A stretch of DNA of 64,000 nt, taken from contig NZ_FOAI01000005.1 in assembly GCF_900109705.1 (NCBI RefSeq), forward strand, positions 62,001-126,000, written 5' to 3'. Below are positions 18,387 to 27,073 of this stretch, piece by piece. The position numbers were made by a program, and so were the translations under genes. Numbering within the stretch: the stretch's first letter is position 1; the number at the start of each line of letters is the position of its first letter. This DNA comes from Roseivivax marinus. GTDB lineage: Bacteria; Pseudomonadota; Alphaproteobacteria; Rhodobacterales; Rhodobacteraceae. Under the pieces are notes generated by a model that did no database searches, was not told where the DNA came from, and saw nothing but the letters and a program-made list of their open reading frames with translations.

Positions 18387-20192
18387 TCAGACGACCACCG
18401 CCGCGCCGTTTGTGGCAAGGCCCACGTTCTGGCGGAAGGCCTCGAACAGTTCGCGGCCGACGCCGTGCCCGTTGTCGCTGAGATCGGCCTCGACCGGCGC
18501 GCGGTCTTCAAAGCCGGGCTCGAGGCAGGCGATCTCGCCGCTCACCGCGTCAACCCGGACCATGTCGCCATCCTGGAGGCACGCGATCGGGCCGCCCTTG
18601 GCTGCCTCGGGCGAGACGTGGATCGCCGACGGCACCTTGCCCGAGGCGCCGGACATGCGCCCGTCGGTCACCAGCGCGATCTTCAGCCCGCGGTCCTGCA
18701 GCACGGCCAGCGTCGGCGTCAGCGAGTGCAACTCGGGCATCCCGTTGGCGGACGGCCCCTGGAAACGGACCACGACGATGGTGTCCTCGGTGAACTCGCC
18801 AGCCTTGAAGGCGTCCTTCACCTGTTGCTGATCGGTGAAGATGCGCGCCTTCGCCTCGATCGCATGGCGCGAGGGGTCGACGGCCGAGGTCTTCATCATG
18901 CCGGTCCCGAGATTGCCCGACAGCTGTTGCAACCCGCCGGTCTTCTGGAACGGATCCGAGGCGGGCCGCAGGATGCGGTCGTTCTGGGTCTCGCCCGCGC
19001 CCGTCTGCCAGCGGACGCCACCGTCGGTCAGCACCGGCTCCTCGCGGTAGCGCGAGAGGCCATCACCCGCGATGGTCTGGACGTCCTCATGCAGCAGCCC
19101 GGCGTCGAGCAATTCTCCGATCATGTAGGACAGCCCGCCCGCGGCGTGAAAGTGGTTCACGTCGGCAAGGCCGTTGGGATAGACCTTGGCCATCAGCGGC
19201 ACCGCGTTCGAGATCTCGTCGAAATCCTCGAGCGCAAGCTCCACCCCGGCCGCGCGTGCCATGGCCGGCAGGTGCAGCACGAGGTTCGTGGACCCGCCCG
19301 TGGCCATCAGACCGACGATGCCGTTCACGAATGCCTTCTCGTCGAGGATGTCGCAGACCGGGCGATAGTCGTTGCCGAGCGCGGTGATCTCGGTCGCGCG
19401 TTCGGTCCCGGCCACGGTCAAGGCGTCGCGCAGCGGCGTGTTCGGGTTGATGAAGGAGGCGCCGGGCAGGTGCAGGCCCATGAACTCCATCAACATCTGG
19501 TTCGAATTCGCGGTCCCGTAGAAGGTACATGTGCCGGGTCCGTGATACGACGCCATCTCGGCTTCCATCAGCTTGTCCCGGCCAACTTCGCCCGCGGCGA
19601 ACTGCTGGCGGACCTTGGCCTTCTCGTCGTTGGGCAGGCCGCTCGTCATCGGACCCGCGGGCAGGAAGATGCCGGGGATGTAGCCGAAGGTGGCCGCGGC
19701 GATCACGAGACCCGGCACGATCTTGTCGCAGACGCCGAGGTAGAGAGCGGAGTCGAACGTGTTGTGCGACAGCGCCACGCCCGCGGCGAGCGCGATCACG
19801 TCGCGCGAAAAGAGGGACATCTCCATGCCGACCTGGCCCTGGGTCACCCCGTCGCACATGGCCGGCACTCCGCCCGCGACCTGCGCGGTGGCACCCTGCG
19901 CGCGCGCGGCCTCGCGGATAATGTCGGGGAAGCGCTCGAACGGCTGGTGGGCCGAGAGCATGTCGTTGTAGGCGGTGACGATGCCCACGTTGGGCGCCCG
20001 GCTCTTGGCCAGTGCGTCCTTGTCATCGCCCATCGCGGCATAGGCGTGGGCCTGGTTGCCGCAAGTCAGGTGTGCACGGCGTGGTCCCTCGTCGGCGGCC
20101 CGGCGCATACGGTCGAGGTAGGTGGCGCGGCGTGTTTCGGACCGTTCGCGGATGCGGTCGGTCACGCGGGCGATGGTGGCATCGAGGGTCAT
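18387..20192 (-). CDS. edd: phosphogluconate dehydratase
   Basis: A 601-residue IlvD/Edd family dehydratase converting 6-phosphogluconate to KDPG. Iron-sulfur ligand cysteines are visible at Cys155 (YLGVCDKI) and Cys222 ([10 protein letters not shown]), matching the positions in E. coli Edd. The conserved [24 protein letters not shown] and [12 protein letters not shown] stretches are intact. It is the first gene of the edd-eda operon. A LacI-family-type operator lies about 75 bases upstream of the start, so induction by sugar acids or glucose is likely. No zwf or pgl gene is present in the window. Confidence 0.96.
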   Translation of the reverse strand: MTLDATIARVTDRIRERSETRRATYLDRMRRAADEGPRRAHLTCGNQAHAYAAMGDDKDALAKSRAPNVGIVTAYNDMLSAHQPFERFPDIIREAARAQGATAQVAGGVPAMCDGVTQGQVGMEMSLFSRDVIALAAGVALSHNTFDSALYLGVCDKIVPGLVIAAATFGYIPGIFLPAGPMTSGLPNDEKAKVRQQFAAGEVGRDKLMEAEMASYHGPGTCTFYGTANSNQMLMEFMGLHLPGASFINPNTPLRDALTVAGTERATEITALGNDYRPVCDILDEKAFVNGIVGLMATGGSTNLVLHLPAMARAAGVELALEDFDEISNAVPLMAKVYPNGLADVNHFHAAGGLSYMIGELLDAGLLHEDVQTIAGDGLSRYREEPVLTDGGVRWQTGAGETQNDRILRPASDPFQKTGGLQQLSGNLGTGMMKTSAVDPSRHAIEAKARIFTDQQQVKDAFKAGEFTEDTIVVVRFQGPSANGMPELHSLTPTLAVLQDRGLKIALVTDGRMSGASGKVPSAIHVSPEAAKGGPIACLQDGDMVRVDAVSGEIACLEPGFEDRAPVEADLSDNGHGVGRELFEAFRQNVGLATNGAAVVV

Positions 20193-20701
20193 GGGCGGCT
20201 CCTTGTCCCGTCGTCGCTTCCCCGGGCCGGGGCGAGGCCCGAGGCGGTCACCGCTGACATAAGCGCGTTAGCGGTAACAGTAAAGGACCGGGTGGGCCGT
20301 GGGTTCGAAGCGCGGCGACGGGCCGGCGGTGTTGCCCGGAATCACGGCCGTGTGGGGGCCTTTGCAGCGGCGACAGGTTGCCGGGTGGGGGCGAGGCGCA
20401 TCCGGACCGCAGCGTTGAAGCGCGGCGTCTGTGCCGGGACTTCTTCTCTCCGCGCGAGGCGTGAGCCACGTTTGCGAATTTCGTGTCCGAACGGGTCCGC
20501 GGTCGCCGTCACTATCTGAACGAGAGACCGCAGACAGAGGCGCCTCGACGGTCGGTCAACGGCCAACGACCTTGGACGACCTCGCGCCACGCACCTGCAA
20601 CGCCACTACGGCGTTCCTCGAAAAACACTGTTTCCGCCGAAAAGCCGCCCAAAATCAGCGGCAACGCTGGGTCGACAAATTCACGAACACGGAGTTGCAC
20701 G
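20193..20701. other. 509-base divergent intergenic region
   Basis: It separates edd (minus) from the lipoprotein gene (plus). The edd side contains the putative operator at 20266-20279. The right-hand half is AT-richer than its surroundings near 20610-20700 and probably holds the lipoprotein promoter, with GGAG five bases before its ATG region. No further gene was recognised. Confidence 0.45.
20266..20279 (-). promoter_or_regulatory. putative LacI-family operator upstream of edd
   Basis: Read on the minus strand the site is TGTTACCGCTAACG, a near-palindrome with the central CG and TTA/TAA arms typical of LacI/GalR-family operators. It sits 74-87 bases upstream of the edd start. The regulator gene is not in the window. 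The match is to the general family pattern, judged by eye. Confidence 0.5.
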
Positions 20702-21334
20702 ATGCGAACGGTGGGTATTCTCGGACTTCTGGCCATTGGCCTTGGCGCCTGCACCAGCCCGGACACGGCGAGCCGCGGCGCTGCGGGACCGGACTACGGC
20801 CTCGTGGCCCCGGTGACGGAGCCTGTCGCCCTCGCAGGGTTCGACGTCACGGTGCCCGCGCACCTGACGGTGTCGGAGGCCAACGCCTACCTCCCGCGCG
20901 GCGAGATCGTCTGGCGCGGCGATCCGGCAGGCGACCGGCACGCGCAGGTCGCGGCGCTTTTCCGCGCCGGTGCGGCGCGCGCTCAGGCGGGTCTCGCCTC
21001 CGGTCGTCCGGTGACAATCGGGATCGAGGTGCGCCGCTTCCACGCCATCACCGAGAAGGCCCGCTACACCACCGGGGGCGTCCACCACATGGTCTTCGAC
21101 CTTGCGGTGCGCGACGCCGAGACCGGGGCGCTCGTTCGCCCGGTCAAGACGGTGACAACCGACATCGTCGCCTATGGCGGACGGAAGGCCATCGAGGCCG
21201 AGGCGCGTGGCGAGACGCAGAAGGCGCGCCTGACCGCACATATCGCCCGCGTCGTCACCGAGGAACTGACTCTGCCCGGTGGCCACCGCAACGCACGGCT
21301 CGGGCTGATCCAGGCGCTGAACCGGGGACTCTGA
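20702..21334 (+). CDS. predicted lipoprotein of unknown function
   Basis: A 210-residue protein. The N-terminus MRTVGILGLLAIGLGACTS is a lipoprotein signal with lipobox LGAC, so the mature protein starts at Cys17 and is membrane anchored. The body contains a folded region with IGIEVRRFHAITEKARYTTG and HHMVFDLAVRDAETG. I recognise the type as a conserved lipoprotein of Rhodobacterales (possibly DUF6778) but know no function. The chosen start follows CACGGAGTTGCACG; longer in-frame upstream sequence lacks a signal peptide and is unlikely. It is divergent from edd. Confidence 0.75.
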   Translation: MRTVGILGLLAIGLGACTSPDTASRGAAGPDYGLVAPVTEPVALAGFDVTVPAHLTVSEANAYLPRGEIVWRGDPAGDRHAQVAALFRAGAARAQAGLASGRPVTIGIEVRRFHAITEKARYTTGGVHHMVFDLAVRDAETGALVRPVKTVTTDIVAYGGRKAIEAEARGETQKARLTAHIARVVTEELTLPGGHRNARLGLIQALNRGL

Positions 21335-21811
21335 CGGATCTGTGCCCAAGCCGAGGCCCGGGGTGAATTGTGGGCGTATGCCTGATGCTTTCTGGCGCCT
21401 GAAGCGGTGGCCGGGAGATCGGACCGGTTCAGGCCGCCTGGTCCGGTCATGGCGAGGGCGCGGGTCGGCGCCCTAAGGGACTGCTGCCGACACCGGCCAT
21501 CCGCGTCGCGGGGGCGGATGCGCCCGGTCAGCTGAAGGCGCTCAGCGTCGGTCGCAGCGCCGCCCGTGACCTGGCCTCGGCGGCCGGCCGGGGCGCTCAG
21601 GGACGTGAAGCGAACCTTTGCCGGGGCGTCTGAAGGTGCGTTCCGCAGCGCCAACGCGCGACGCGAGGCAGGGGTAGTTGCTTACAGCGCGCTGCCTTGG
21701 GGCACCGAAGAAGGGGCCCCACCACGCGGTCATGGCACCGGATCACCCGGATCGGTGTCGTGTCTTCGATCGCGCTTTTCTCGGATCGCGGCGCGCGGTA
21801 GAGGGGGCGGC
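21335..21811. other. 477-base intergenic region with no recognised gene
   Basis: GC-rich sequence between the lipoprotein and the methyltransferase genes. Frames through it give arginine/alanine-rich products without homology-like motifs. A GAGGGGGCGG run at 21801-21810 is the ribosome-binding site for the next gene. No structured RNA was identified. Confidence 0.4.
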
Positions 21812-23071
21812 ATGATGCCGCCCCATGACACCGACCCCGACACGCCAGCCGCCGCAGCGCCCGAGACCGGAACCGACGGTCCGGCCCCGCTTCCCGTGGT
21901 GCGCCTCAAGCCCAAGGCCAACGCGCGTGCCGTGCGCCGGGGCTTTCCCTGGATCTTCGCCGACGAGCTGGTGACCGACCGGCGCACCCGTGCGCTCGCA
22001 CCGGGCACCATCGCCTGGCTCGAGGACGCCGAGCGCAAGCCGCTCGCGCGGGTGGCGGTCAACCCGAATTCAAAGATCATCGCGCGGGTGATCGACCGCG
22101 AGGGGCGTGGCATCCCCGATCACGACTGGTTCGTCGCCCGTCTGCGCCGGGCCCTGGCTCTGCGCGAGGCGCTCTACGACCGGCCGTTCTACCGCCTCGT
22201 CCACGCCGAGGCCGACGGCTTGCCCGGGGTCATCATCGACCGCTTCGGCGACATCGCGGTGATCCAGCCGAACGCGGCCTGGGCCGAGCTCCTGCTGGAC
22301 CCGCTCGCGGAGGCGCTGGCCGAGGTGACAGGGGTGACCACGATCCTCAAGAACGCGGGCGGTCGCGGCCGGACGCTGGAAGGGCTCGATGACGCGGACG
22401 CCGTGCTGGCGGGCGCAGCGCCCGACGCGCCGGTCCCGGTCGAGATGAATGGCGCCACCTACATGGCCGACCTGACCGGCGGGCAAAAGACGGGGCTGTT
22501 CTACGACCAGCGCGAGAACCAGGCCTTCGCGGCGCGGTTCGCGCGCGGGCATGACGTGCTCGACGTGTTCAGCCACGTGGGCGGGTTCGCGCTCGCGGCC
22601 TTGGCGCACGGGGCACGGAGTGCGCTGTCCGTGGACGGCTCCGCCCCGGCGCTGGAACTGGCCGAGGCCGGGGCGCGTGCCTCGGGCACCGCGGACCGCT
22701 TCGAGACGCGCCAGGGCGACGCCTTCGACGTGTTGGCCGCCCTCGGCGGCGAGGGACGGCGCTTCGGCCTGGTGATCTGCGATCCGCCGGCCTTTGCGCC
22801 GGCCAAGCCCGCGCTCGAGGCGGGCCTGCGCGCCTACGAGCGTGTGGCGCGGCTTGCGGCCCCGCTGGTGGCGCCGGGCGGCACGCTGGTGCTGTGCTCG
22901 TGCTCGCACGCCGCCGACTTGGCTGCGTTCCAGGGCGCGAGCCTGCGCGGCATCGGCCGGGCCGGGCGCCGCGCGCAGCTGCTCTATACCGGGCAGGCGG
23001 GGCCGGATCATCCGCTGCTGCCGCAGCTGGCCGAAACGGGATACCTGAAGGCGCTCGTGTTCCGCCTGTGA
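21812..23071 (+). CDS. rlmI: class I rRNA methyltransferase, RlmI-like
   Basis: A 419-residue SAM-dependent methyltransferase. After a variable ~30-residue leader, a PUA-like RNA-binding domain (VRLKPKANARAVRRGFPWIF onward) is followed by a Rossmann methyltransferase domain. That domain has VLDVFSHVGGFALAAL (SAM loop), VICDPPAFAPAK (NPPY-type motif) and LVLCSCSH carrying the candidate catalytic Cys. The layout is that of RlmI, the 23S rRNA m5C1962 methyltransferase, and its relatives. ATG 21812 follows GAGGGGG; ATG 21815 is an alternative. The stop overlaps the GTG start of the PIN gene. Confidence 0.82.
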   Translation: MMPPHDTDPDTPAAAAPETGTDGPAPLPVVRLKPKANARAVRRGFPWIFADELVTDRRTRALAPGTIAWLEDAERKPLARVAVNPNSKIIARVIDREGRGIPDHDWFVARLRRALALREALYDRPFYRLVHAEADGLPGVIIDRFGDIAVIQPNAAWAELLLDPLAEALAEVTGVTTILKNAGGRGRTLEGLDDADAVLAGAAPDAPVPVEMNGATYMADLTGGQKTGLFYDQRENQAFAARFARGHDVLDVFSHVGGFALAALAHGARSALSVDGSAPALELAEAGARASGTADRFETRQGDAFDVLAALGGEGRRFGLVICDPPAFAPAKPALEAGLRAYERVARLAAPLVAPGGTLVLCSCSHAADLAAFQGASLRGIGRAGRRAQLLYTGQAGPDHPLLPQLAETGYLKALVFRL

Positions 23072-23628
23072 AGGTCCTGATCGACACCAACGTTCTCTAT
23101 CCCACCGTCATGCGCGAGGTGGTACTGGGCGTCGCCGCCACGGGGGCGTTCACCCCGCTCTGGTCGGCGCGCATCCTCGAGGAATGGGCCCGGGCCGCGC
23201 GCAAGCTGGGGCCCGGCGGCGAGGACCAGGCGCGGACCGAGATCGCGGCGCTGCGCCAGCGCTGGCCGGACGCCGAGGTGGACTGGCCGCCGTCGCTCGA
23301 GGCGCGGCTCTGGCTGCCCGACGGCAACGACGTGCATGTCCTTGCCGCCGCGATCGCCGGCTCGGCGGACCTGATCCTGACGCTGAACGCACAGGACTTC
23401 CCGCGCGGCACGCTGCGCGAGGAGGGTCTGGACCGGTCCGACCCCGACGCGTTCCTCATGCGCTGCCGCGAGGATGCGCCCGAGACGGTCGCCGCGGTGG
23501 CGCAGTCGGTCCTGACCGAGGCTCGCGCGCTGTCGCACGACGACTGGACGCTGCGTGCGCTCCTGAAGAAAGCGCGCCTCCCGCGCCTCGCCAAGGCGCT
23601 CGATCCGCCGGGGGCGGCACGATCTTAA
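23068..23628 (+). CDS. PIN domain protein coupled to the rRNA methyltransferase
   Basis: A 186-residue protein starting at GTG 23068, which overlaps the methyltransferase stop (GTGA). PIN nuclease motifs are present: Asp6 in KVLIDTNVLY, an acidic pair in ARILEEW, the Asp of NDVHVLAAAIAGSADLI and the last acid in LTLNAQDFP. PIN domains are Mg2+-dependent RNases, often toxins, but no antitoxin-like ORF lies beside it. Coupling to an RNA-modifying enzyme suggests an RNA-related or housekeeping role. The stop codon TAA is buried in a perfect palindrome. Confidence 0.8.
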   Translation: MKVLIDTNVLYPTVMREVVLGVAATGAFTPLWSARILEEWARAARKLGPGGEDQARTEIAALRQRWPDAEVDWPPSLEARLWLPDGNDVHVLAAAIAGSADLILTLNAQDFPRGTLREEGLDRSDPDAFLMRCREDAPETVAAVAQSVLTEARALSHDDWTLRALLKKARLPRLAKALDPPGAARS

Positions 23629-23643
23629 TTAAGATCGTGCCGC
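23614..23643. terminator. palindromic hairpin containing the PIN gene stop codon
   Basis: A perfect 30-base palindrome centred on TTAATTAA, with arms GCGGCACGATCTTAA and its complement. The PIN gene stop TAA lies in the left half. It is the first of a tandem pair with the same TTA-N2-TAA centre as the glnE/eda pair. Confidence 0.8.
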
Positions 23644-23660
23644 GTGCCGGGCCGTCCACC

Positions 23661-23690
23661 GCCGCACAATCTTAGATAAGATTGTGCGGC
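23661..23690. terminator. second hairpin of the pair before the EamA gene
   Basis: A perfect 14-bp stem, GCCGCACAATCTTA paired with TAAGATTGTGCGGC, with GA between. It lies 21 bases before the next start codon. Unlike the glnE/eda site, the flanking genes here run in the same direction, so it would separate transcription units or form part of a 5' leader. Confidence 0.75.
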
Positions 23691-23711
23691 CCTCACCGAG
23701 AGACCAGCGAA

Positions 23712-24584
23712 ATGTCTGACGAGACACGCCGCGCCAGCCTGATCGTGGTCACCACCGGCATCCTGTGGGGCCTCTACTGGATGCCGGTCCGTGCGCTGTC
23801 CGGCGCGGGCCTCGGCGGGGCGTGGGGCACGCTCGCCATCGTCGCTGCTGCGGCGCTCTGCCTCGCGCCGCTGGTCCTCGCGCGCCGCCGCCTGAGCGGC
23901 CTCGACACGGGCGGCGTCGCGGCCACGGCCCTGGGTGGCGCGGCCTTCGTACTCTACTCCGTGGGGCTCGTGCACGGGCGCGTGGCGGTCATCATCCTGC
24001 TGTTCTTCCTCACCCCGGTGTGGAGCGTGCTGATTGGCCGGGCGCTGGGGTGGCCGACACCGGCACTGCGCCTTGCCGCCATCGCCGTGGGACTCGCCGG
24101 CCTCGCGATCATGCTCGGCGGGGAGGGGCAGGTGCCGTTGCCGCGCGGCACGGGCGAATGGCTGGCGCTTGCCTCGGGGCTGATGTGGTCGGTCGCCACC
24201 ACCGGCATCCGCCTGCGCCCGACGCTGCCGGCGCCCGAGGCGGCCTTCGTCTTTGCCTGCGGCGCGACGCTGGGCGCGGTGCTGCTGGCGCCGGTTCTTG
24301 CCGCGCCGCCGCGGGCTGCCGACCTCGGGGTGGGCACCGTCGCGATGGCACTGGGCGCCGGCGCGCTCTGGTGGGGGCTGTCGATGGCAAGCCTCATGTG
24401 GGCGACCTCGCGGCTGGACCCGGCGCGCGTCGGCCTCCTGCTCATGTCCGAGGTGCTGGTGGGCGCGCTGACCGCCGCCTGGGTCGCGGGCGAGCGTCTG
24501 AGCCCGACCGAGTTCGCCGGCGGCGCGCTGGTGCTGTCCGCGGCGATCCTCGAGCTCTGGCCGGTGCGCGCCCCGCGCGGCTGA
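23712..24584 (+). CDS. EamA/DMT family transporter
   Basis: A 290-residue membrane protein with ten hydrophobic helices arranged as two EamA repeats (about 8-135 and 148-285). The start of the first repeat shows ILWGLYWMPVRAL, and the second ends with LLLMSEVLVGALTAAWVAGE, the P/E-type motif of drug/metabolite exporters. Such proteins export amino acids or metabolites; substrate unknown. It follows the paired hairpins and is probably its own transcription unit. Confidence 0.88.
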   Translation: MSDETRRASLIVVTTGILWGLYWMPVRALSGAGLGGAWGTLAIVAAAALCLAPLVLARRRLSGLDTGGVAATALGGAAFVLYSVGLVHGRVAVIILLFFLTPVWSVLIGRALGWPTPALRLAAIAVGLAGLAIMLGGEGQVPLPRGTGEWLALASGLMWSVATTGIRLRPTLPAPEAAFVFACGATLGAVLLAPVLAAPPRAADLGVGTVAMALGAGALWWGLSMASLMWATSRLDPARVGLLLMSEVLVGALTAAWVAGERLSPTEFAGGALVLSAAILELWPVRAPRG

Positions 24585-24662
24585 GCGAGCGGTGCCTGCA
24601 ACTTGCGCCCGGCGCGCGCCGCTGGTAGGCCCCAAACCCGACCCTAATCATCGGACTTAGCG

Positions 24663-25760
24663 ATGCAGCACGCCGCGCGCGTCGACCCCCCGAGACTGGA
24701 GATCCGCAACCTCACCCGCCGGTACGAGGGCCGCGTGGTCGTGGACGACGTCTCTCTCGCGATCCCCGCGGGGCAGGTGACCTGCCTGCTCGGTCCCTCG
24801 GGCTGCGGCAAGTCGACGACGCTGCGGATGATCGCCGGCGTCGACATGCAGGACGAGGGCACGATCCACGTGGACGGCGCGCTTGTCTGCGACACGCAGT
24901 TCCGCATCCCGCCCGAGCGCCGCTCCATCGGTTTGATGTTCCAGGATTTCGCGCTGTTCCCGCACCTGTCGGTGGCAGCCAACGTGGCGTTCGGCCTGTC
25001 GGGTCCGAAGCGGGCGCAAGAGGACCGGGTGCGTGGCCTGCTCGCGCGCGTGGGGCTCGAGGGCTATCTCGACGCCTTTCCGCACGAGCTGTCGGGCGGC
25101 GAGCAGCAGCGTGTCGCGCTGGCCCGCGCGTTGGCGCCGCAACCGCGGATCATGCTGATGGACGAACCGTTCTCCGGCCTCGACAACCGCCTGCGGGACG
25201 GCATCCGGGACGAGACGCTGGAGCTTCTGAAGGAAGAGGGGACGAGCGTCCTTCTGGTCACCCACGAACCCGAAGAGGCCATGCGCATGGCCGACGAGAT
25301 CGCGCTCATGCGGGACGGCCGGATCGTCCAGCAGGGTGCGCCCTACAACGTCTACAACGCGCCGGTGGACAAGGCGGCGGTGGCGTTCTTCAGCGATATC
25401 AACGTGATCCACGGCGTCGTTCGCGGGGCGCTCACCGACACGCCGTTCGGCCAGTTCCTGACGCCCGGCCATCCGGACGGCGCCCGGGTCGACATCGTGT
25501 TCCGCCCGCAGCACGTCTCGATCGACTTCGACCGGGGCGGGCGGGGTCCGAGCCCCACGGCGCAGAACGGCACCCCCGCGCGCGGCGTGGTCGAGCGCGC
25601 GCGCTTCATGGGGTCCGAGAGCCTCGTGGAGTTCCGCATGGACCATGACGGCGAGGTGCTGCGCGCGACGGTGCCGAACGTGTTCATGCCCGCGGTCGGC
25701 ACGCCGATGTGGCTGTCGGTGCGGCGCAACCGCTGCTTTGTTTTCCCCACGGGCACCTGA
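24663..25760 (+). CDS. ABC transporter ATP-binding protein (FbpC/PotA type), no partner nearby
   Basis: A 365-residue ATPase. It has Walker A GPSGCGKST, a Q-loop in MFQDFALFPHL, the signature ELSGGEQQRVALARAL, Walker B RIMLMDEPFSGLD and a switch His in LVTHEPEEA. Residues ~240-365 form a TOBE-like C-terminal domain. The LFPHL/GLDN pattern resembles the iron(III) (FbpC), spermidine and thiamine importers. No permease or binding protein is adjacent, so the substrate is unknown. It may serve a transporter encoded elsewhere. Confidence 0.88.
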   Translation: MQHAARVDPPRLEIRNLTRRYEGRVVVDDVSLAIPAGQVTCLLGPSGCGKSTTLRMIAGVDMQDEGTIHVDGALVCDTQFRIPPERRSIGLMFQDFALFPHLSVAANVAFGLSGPKRAQEDRVRGLLARVGLEGYLDAFPHELSGGEQQRVALARALAPQPRIMLMDEPFSGLDNRLRDGIRDETLELLKEEGTSVLLVTHEPEEAMRMADEIALMRDGRIVQQGAPYNVYNAPVDKAAVAFFSDINVIHGVVRGALTDTPFGQFLTPGHPDGARVDIVFRPQHVSIDFDRGGRGPSPTAQNGTPARGVVERARFMGSESLVEFRMDHDGEVLRATVPNVFMPAVGTPMWLSVRRNRCFVFPTGT

Positions 25761-25850
25761 GCTCGCGCCCGTCTCGCGGAAAACGTGCGGCGGAGTGAAA
25801 CCGTTCGCTCCTGCGCTGCGTGTGTTCGATATCACTCGCGGAGGTGCCGC

Positions 25851-25988
25851 ATGTCTTTGTTCATCTTGTCCGTGGGCCTGTCGTCCCTGATCCTGGTCGC
25901 GCGCGCGGCATGGACGGCGGAGCCCCGGGCCGCAGCGGCGGCCGCGCGCAGGACGCGCCACCCTCAGTCGCCGCTGCGTGCCCGGTAA
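25851..25988 (+). CDS. small single-helix membrane protein
   Basis: A 45-residue ORF with a good ribosome-binding site (GGAGGTG, eight bases before the ATG). The peptide starts MSLFILSVGLSSLILVARAA, one transmembrane helix, then a basic Ala/Arg-rich tail ending PLRAR. It lies after the ABC ATPase and its 3' end overlaps the convergent regulator gene by 25 bases. No family recognised. The good start site and helix favour a real gene over chance. Confidence 0.5.
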   Translation: MSLFILSVGLSSLILVARAAWTAEPRAAAAAARRTRHPQSPLRAR

Positions 25989-26632
25989 TCCGACAGCCGT
26001 TTTCCCGGCTCGTCGACGAAGAGGCCCGGCAGGGGTCTGAGCGCCGCGACCCGGTCAATGCGGAAGCTCGCGAAGTCGCCGGCGGTCTCGTCCCAGCCGA
26101 TGCAGGTCCAGACCCGGCCCCAGTAATCCACGTGCAGCGGGCGCACCGTGCGCTCCGCCTCCTCCCCCGAGAGGGTCAGCCGCAGCTTCTGCCGCGCGCG
26201 GATGGCGCGGCGGATCGCCGGCATATGACGGAAGCCCTCGGCGGCCTCAGCGAACGGGTAGGTGGCGAAGCCGAACCGTTCGGCGGCCATGCCGCTGTCT
26301 TCGGGAAGCACCGCCTCGATCTTGGCCGAGAGCGCGCGCGCCGCTGCGGCCATGTCCTCCATCCCGCTCGCGCCGACGGCTGCAAGACCGAGGTGCAGCG
26401 CCTCCAGTTCGCCTTCGGTCAGGTTCAGCGGGGGCAGGGTGATCGCCGCGCGGGCGCTGTAGCCCTCGCCCCTTGCGCCCTCGACCGGCACGCCGGAGGC
26501 CGCGAGCACCTCCATGTCGCGATAGATCGTCCGCAACGACACGCCGGTCTCGCGCGCGAGATCCTCGGCGCGGTGGACGTGGCCGTCCTTGAGGCGGGTC
26601 ATCAGGCGGTAGAGGCGATCGGCGCGTTTCAC
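25964..26632 (-). CDS. HTH-WYL (YafY-type) transcriptional regulator
   Basis: A 222-residue DNA-binding protein. Residues 1-60 form a DeoR/HTH_11-like winged helix with GVSLRTIYRDMEVLAASG as the recognition region. The C-terminal half is a WYL-type sensor domain with PLHVDYWGRVWTCIGWDE and ASFRIDRV. WYL domains bind nucleic acid or small ligands and control stress or metabolic genes. Three copies of CTGACAA lie 45-69 bases upstream of its start, consistent with autoregulation. Its target is not evident; the divergent neighbour is tatA. Confidence 0.87.
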   Translation of the reverse strand: MKRADRLYRLMTRLKDGHVHRAEDLARETGVSLRTIYRDMEVLAASGVPVEGARGEGYSARAAITLPPLNLTEGELEALHLGLAAVGASGMEDMAAAARALSAKIEAVLPEDSGMAAERFGFATYPFAEAAEGFRHMPAIRRAIRARQKLRLTLSGEEAERTVRPLHVDYWGRVWTCIGWDETAGDFASFRIDRVAALRPLPGLFVDEPGKRLSDYRARSGD

Positions 26633-26676
26633 GGCAGGTGATTCGGGTCAGGCGGGGCAGGGCGAAGGACCCCATA

Positions 26677-26701
26677 CTGACAAAAAGCTGACAACTGACA
26701 A
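26677..26701. promoter_or_regulatory. three CTGACAA repeats upstream of the WYL regulator
   Basis: Copies of CTGACAA start at 26677, 26688 and 26695 (spacing 11 and 7 bases). On the minus strand they read TTGTCAG and overlap a possible -35 region for the regulator gene. Likely an operator for the regulator itself or a divergent control site also affecting the tat operon. Confidence 0.5.
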
Positions 26702-26854
26702 GATAGTGGCACGACAGCGATCAAATTCGTCGTGAATCCACGCCTCGGACCGCGCCGGACTCCTTTCCCGAAGCGGCGTGAACCGCTAGAACCCGTCAAT
26801 GGAATTCGGCGCCGGACCGCGCGTCCGCTCCACCGCTTTCGGAAAGGAACGACC

Positions 26855-27073
26855 ATGCTCAACAACATCGGCCTGCCCGGCCTTCTGCTCATCGCCGTGG
26901 TGGTGCTCGTCCTCTTCGGACGCGGCAAGATCTCGGGCCTCATGGGCGAAGTCGGCAAGGGCATCACCGCCTTCAAGAAGGGCGTTTCGGACGGCCAGAA
27001 GGAACTCGACGACGACGAGAAGGCCGAGAGCGCCCGCGACGTCACACCCGAGGAAAAGAAAGACAACGCCTAA
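26855..27073 (+). CDS. tatA: twin-arginine translocase subunit TatA
   Basis: A 72-residue protein: one N-terminal transmembrane helix ([15 protein letters not shown]), the FGRGKI hinge, an amphipathic helix ([14 protein letters not shown]) and an acidic tail. This is the canonical TatA/E form, which oligomerises to allow passage of folded Tat substrates. The start ATG at 26855 follows GGAAAGGAAC. Its stop codon directly abuts the tatB start. At least one Tat substrate, the binding protein at 6652, is encoded in the window. Confidence 0.94.
   Translation: MLNNIGLPGLLLIAVVVLVLFGRGKISGLMGEVGKGITAFKKGVSDGQKELDDDEKAESARDVTPEEKKDNA

Noticed and set aside
23068-23628. PIN protein as toxin of a toxin-antitoxin pair
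   Set aside because: The upstream partner is an rRNA methyltransferase; no small antitoxin-like gene lies next to it.
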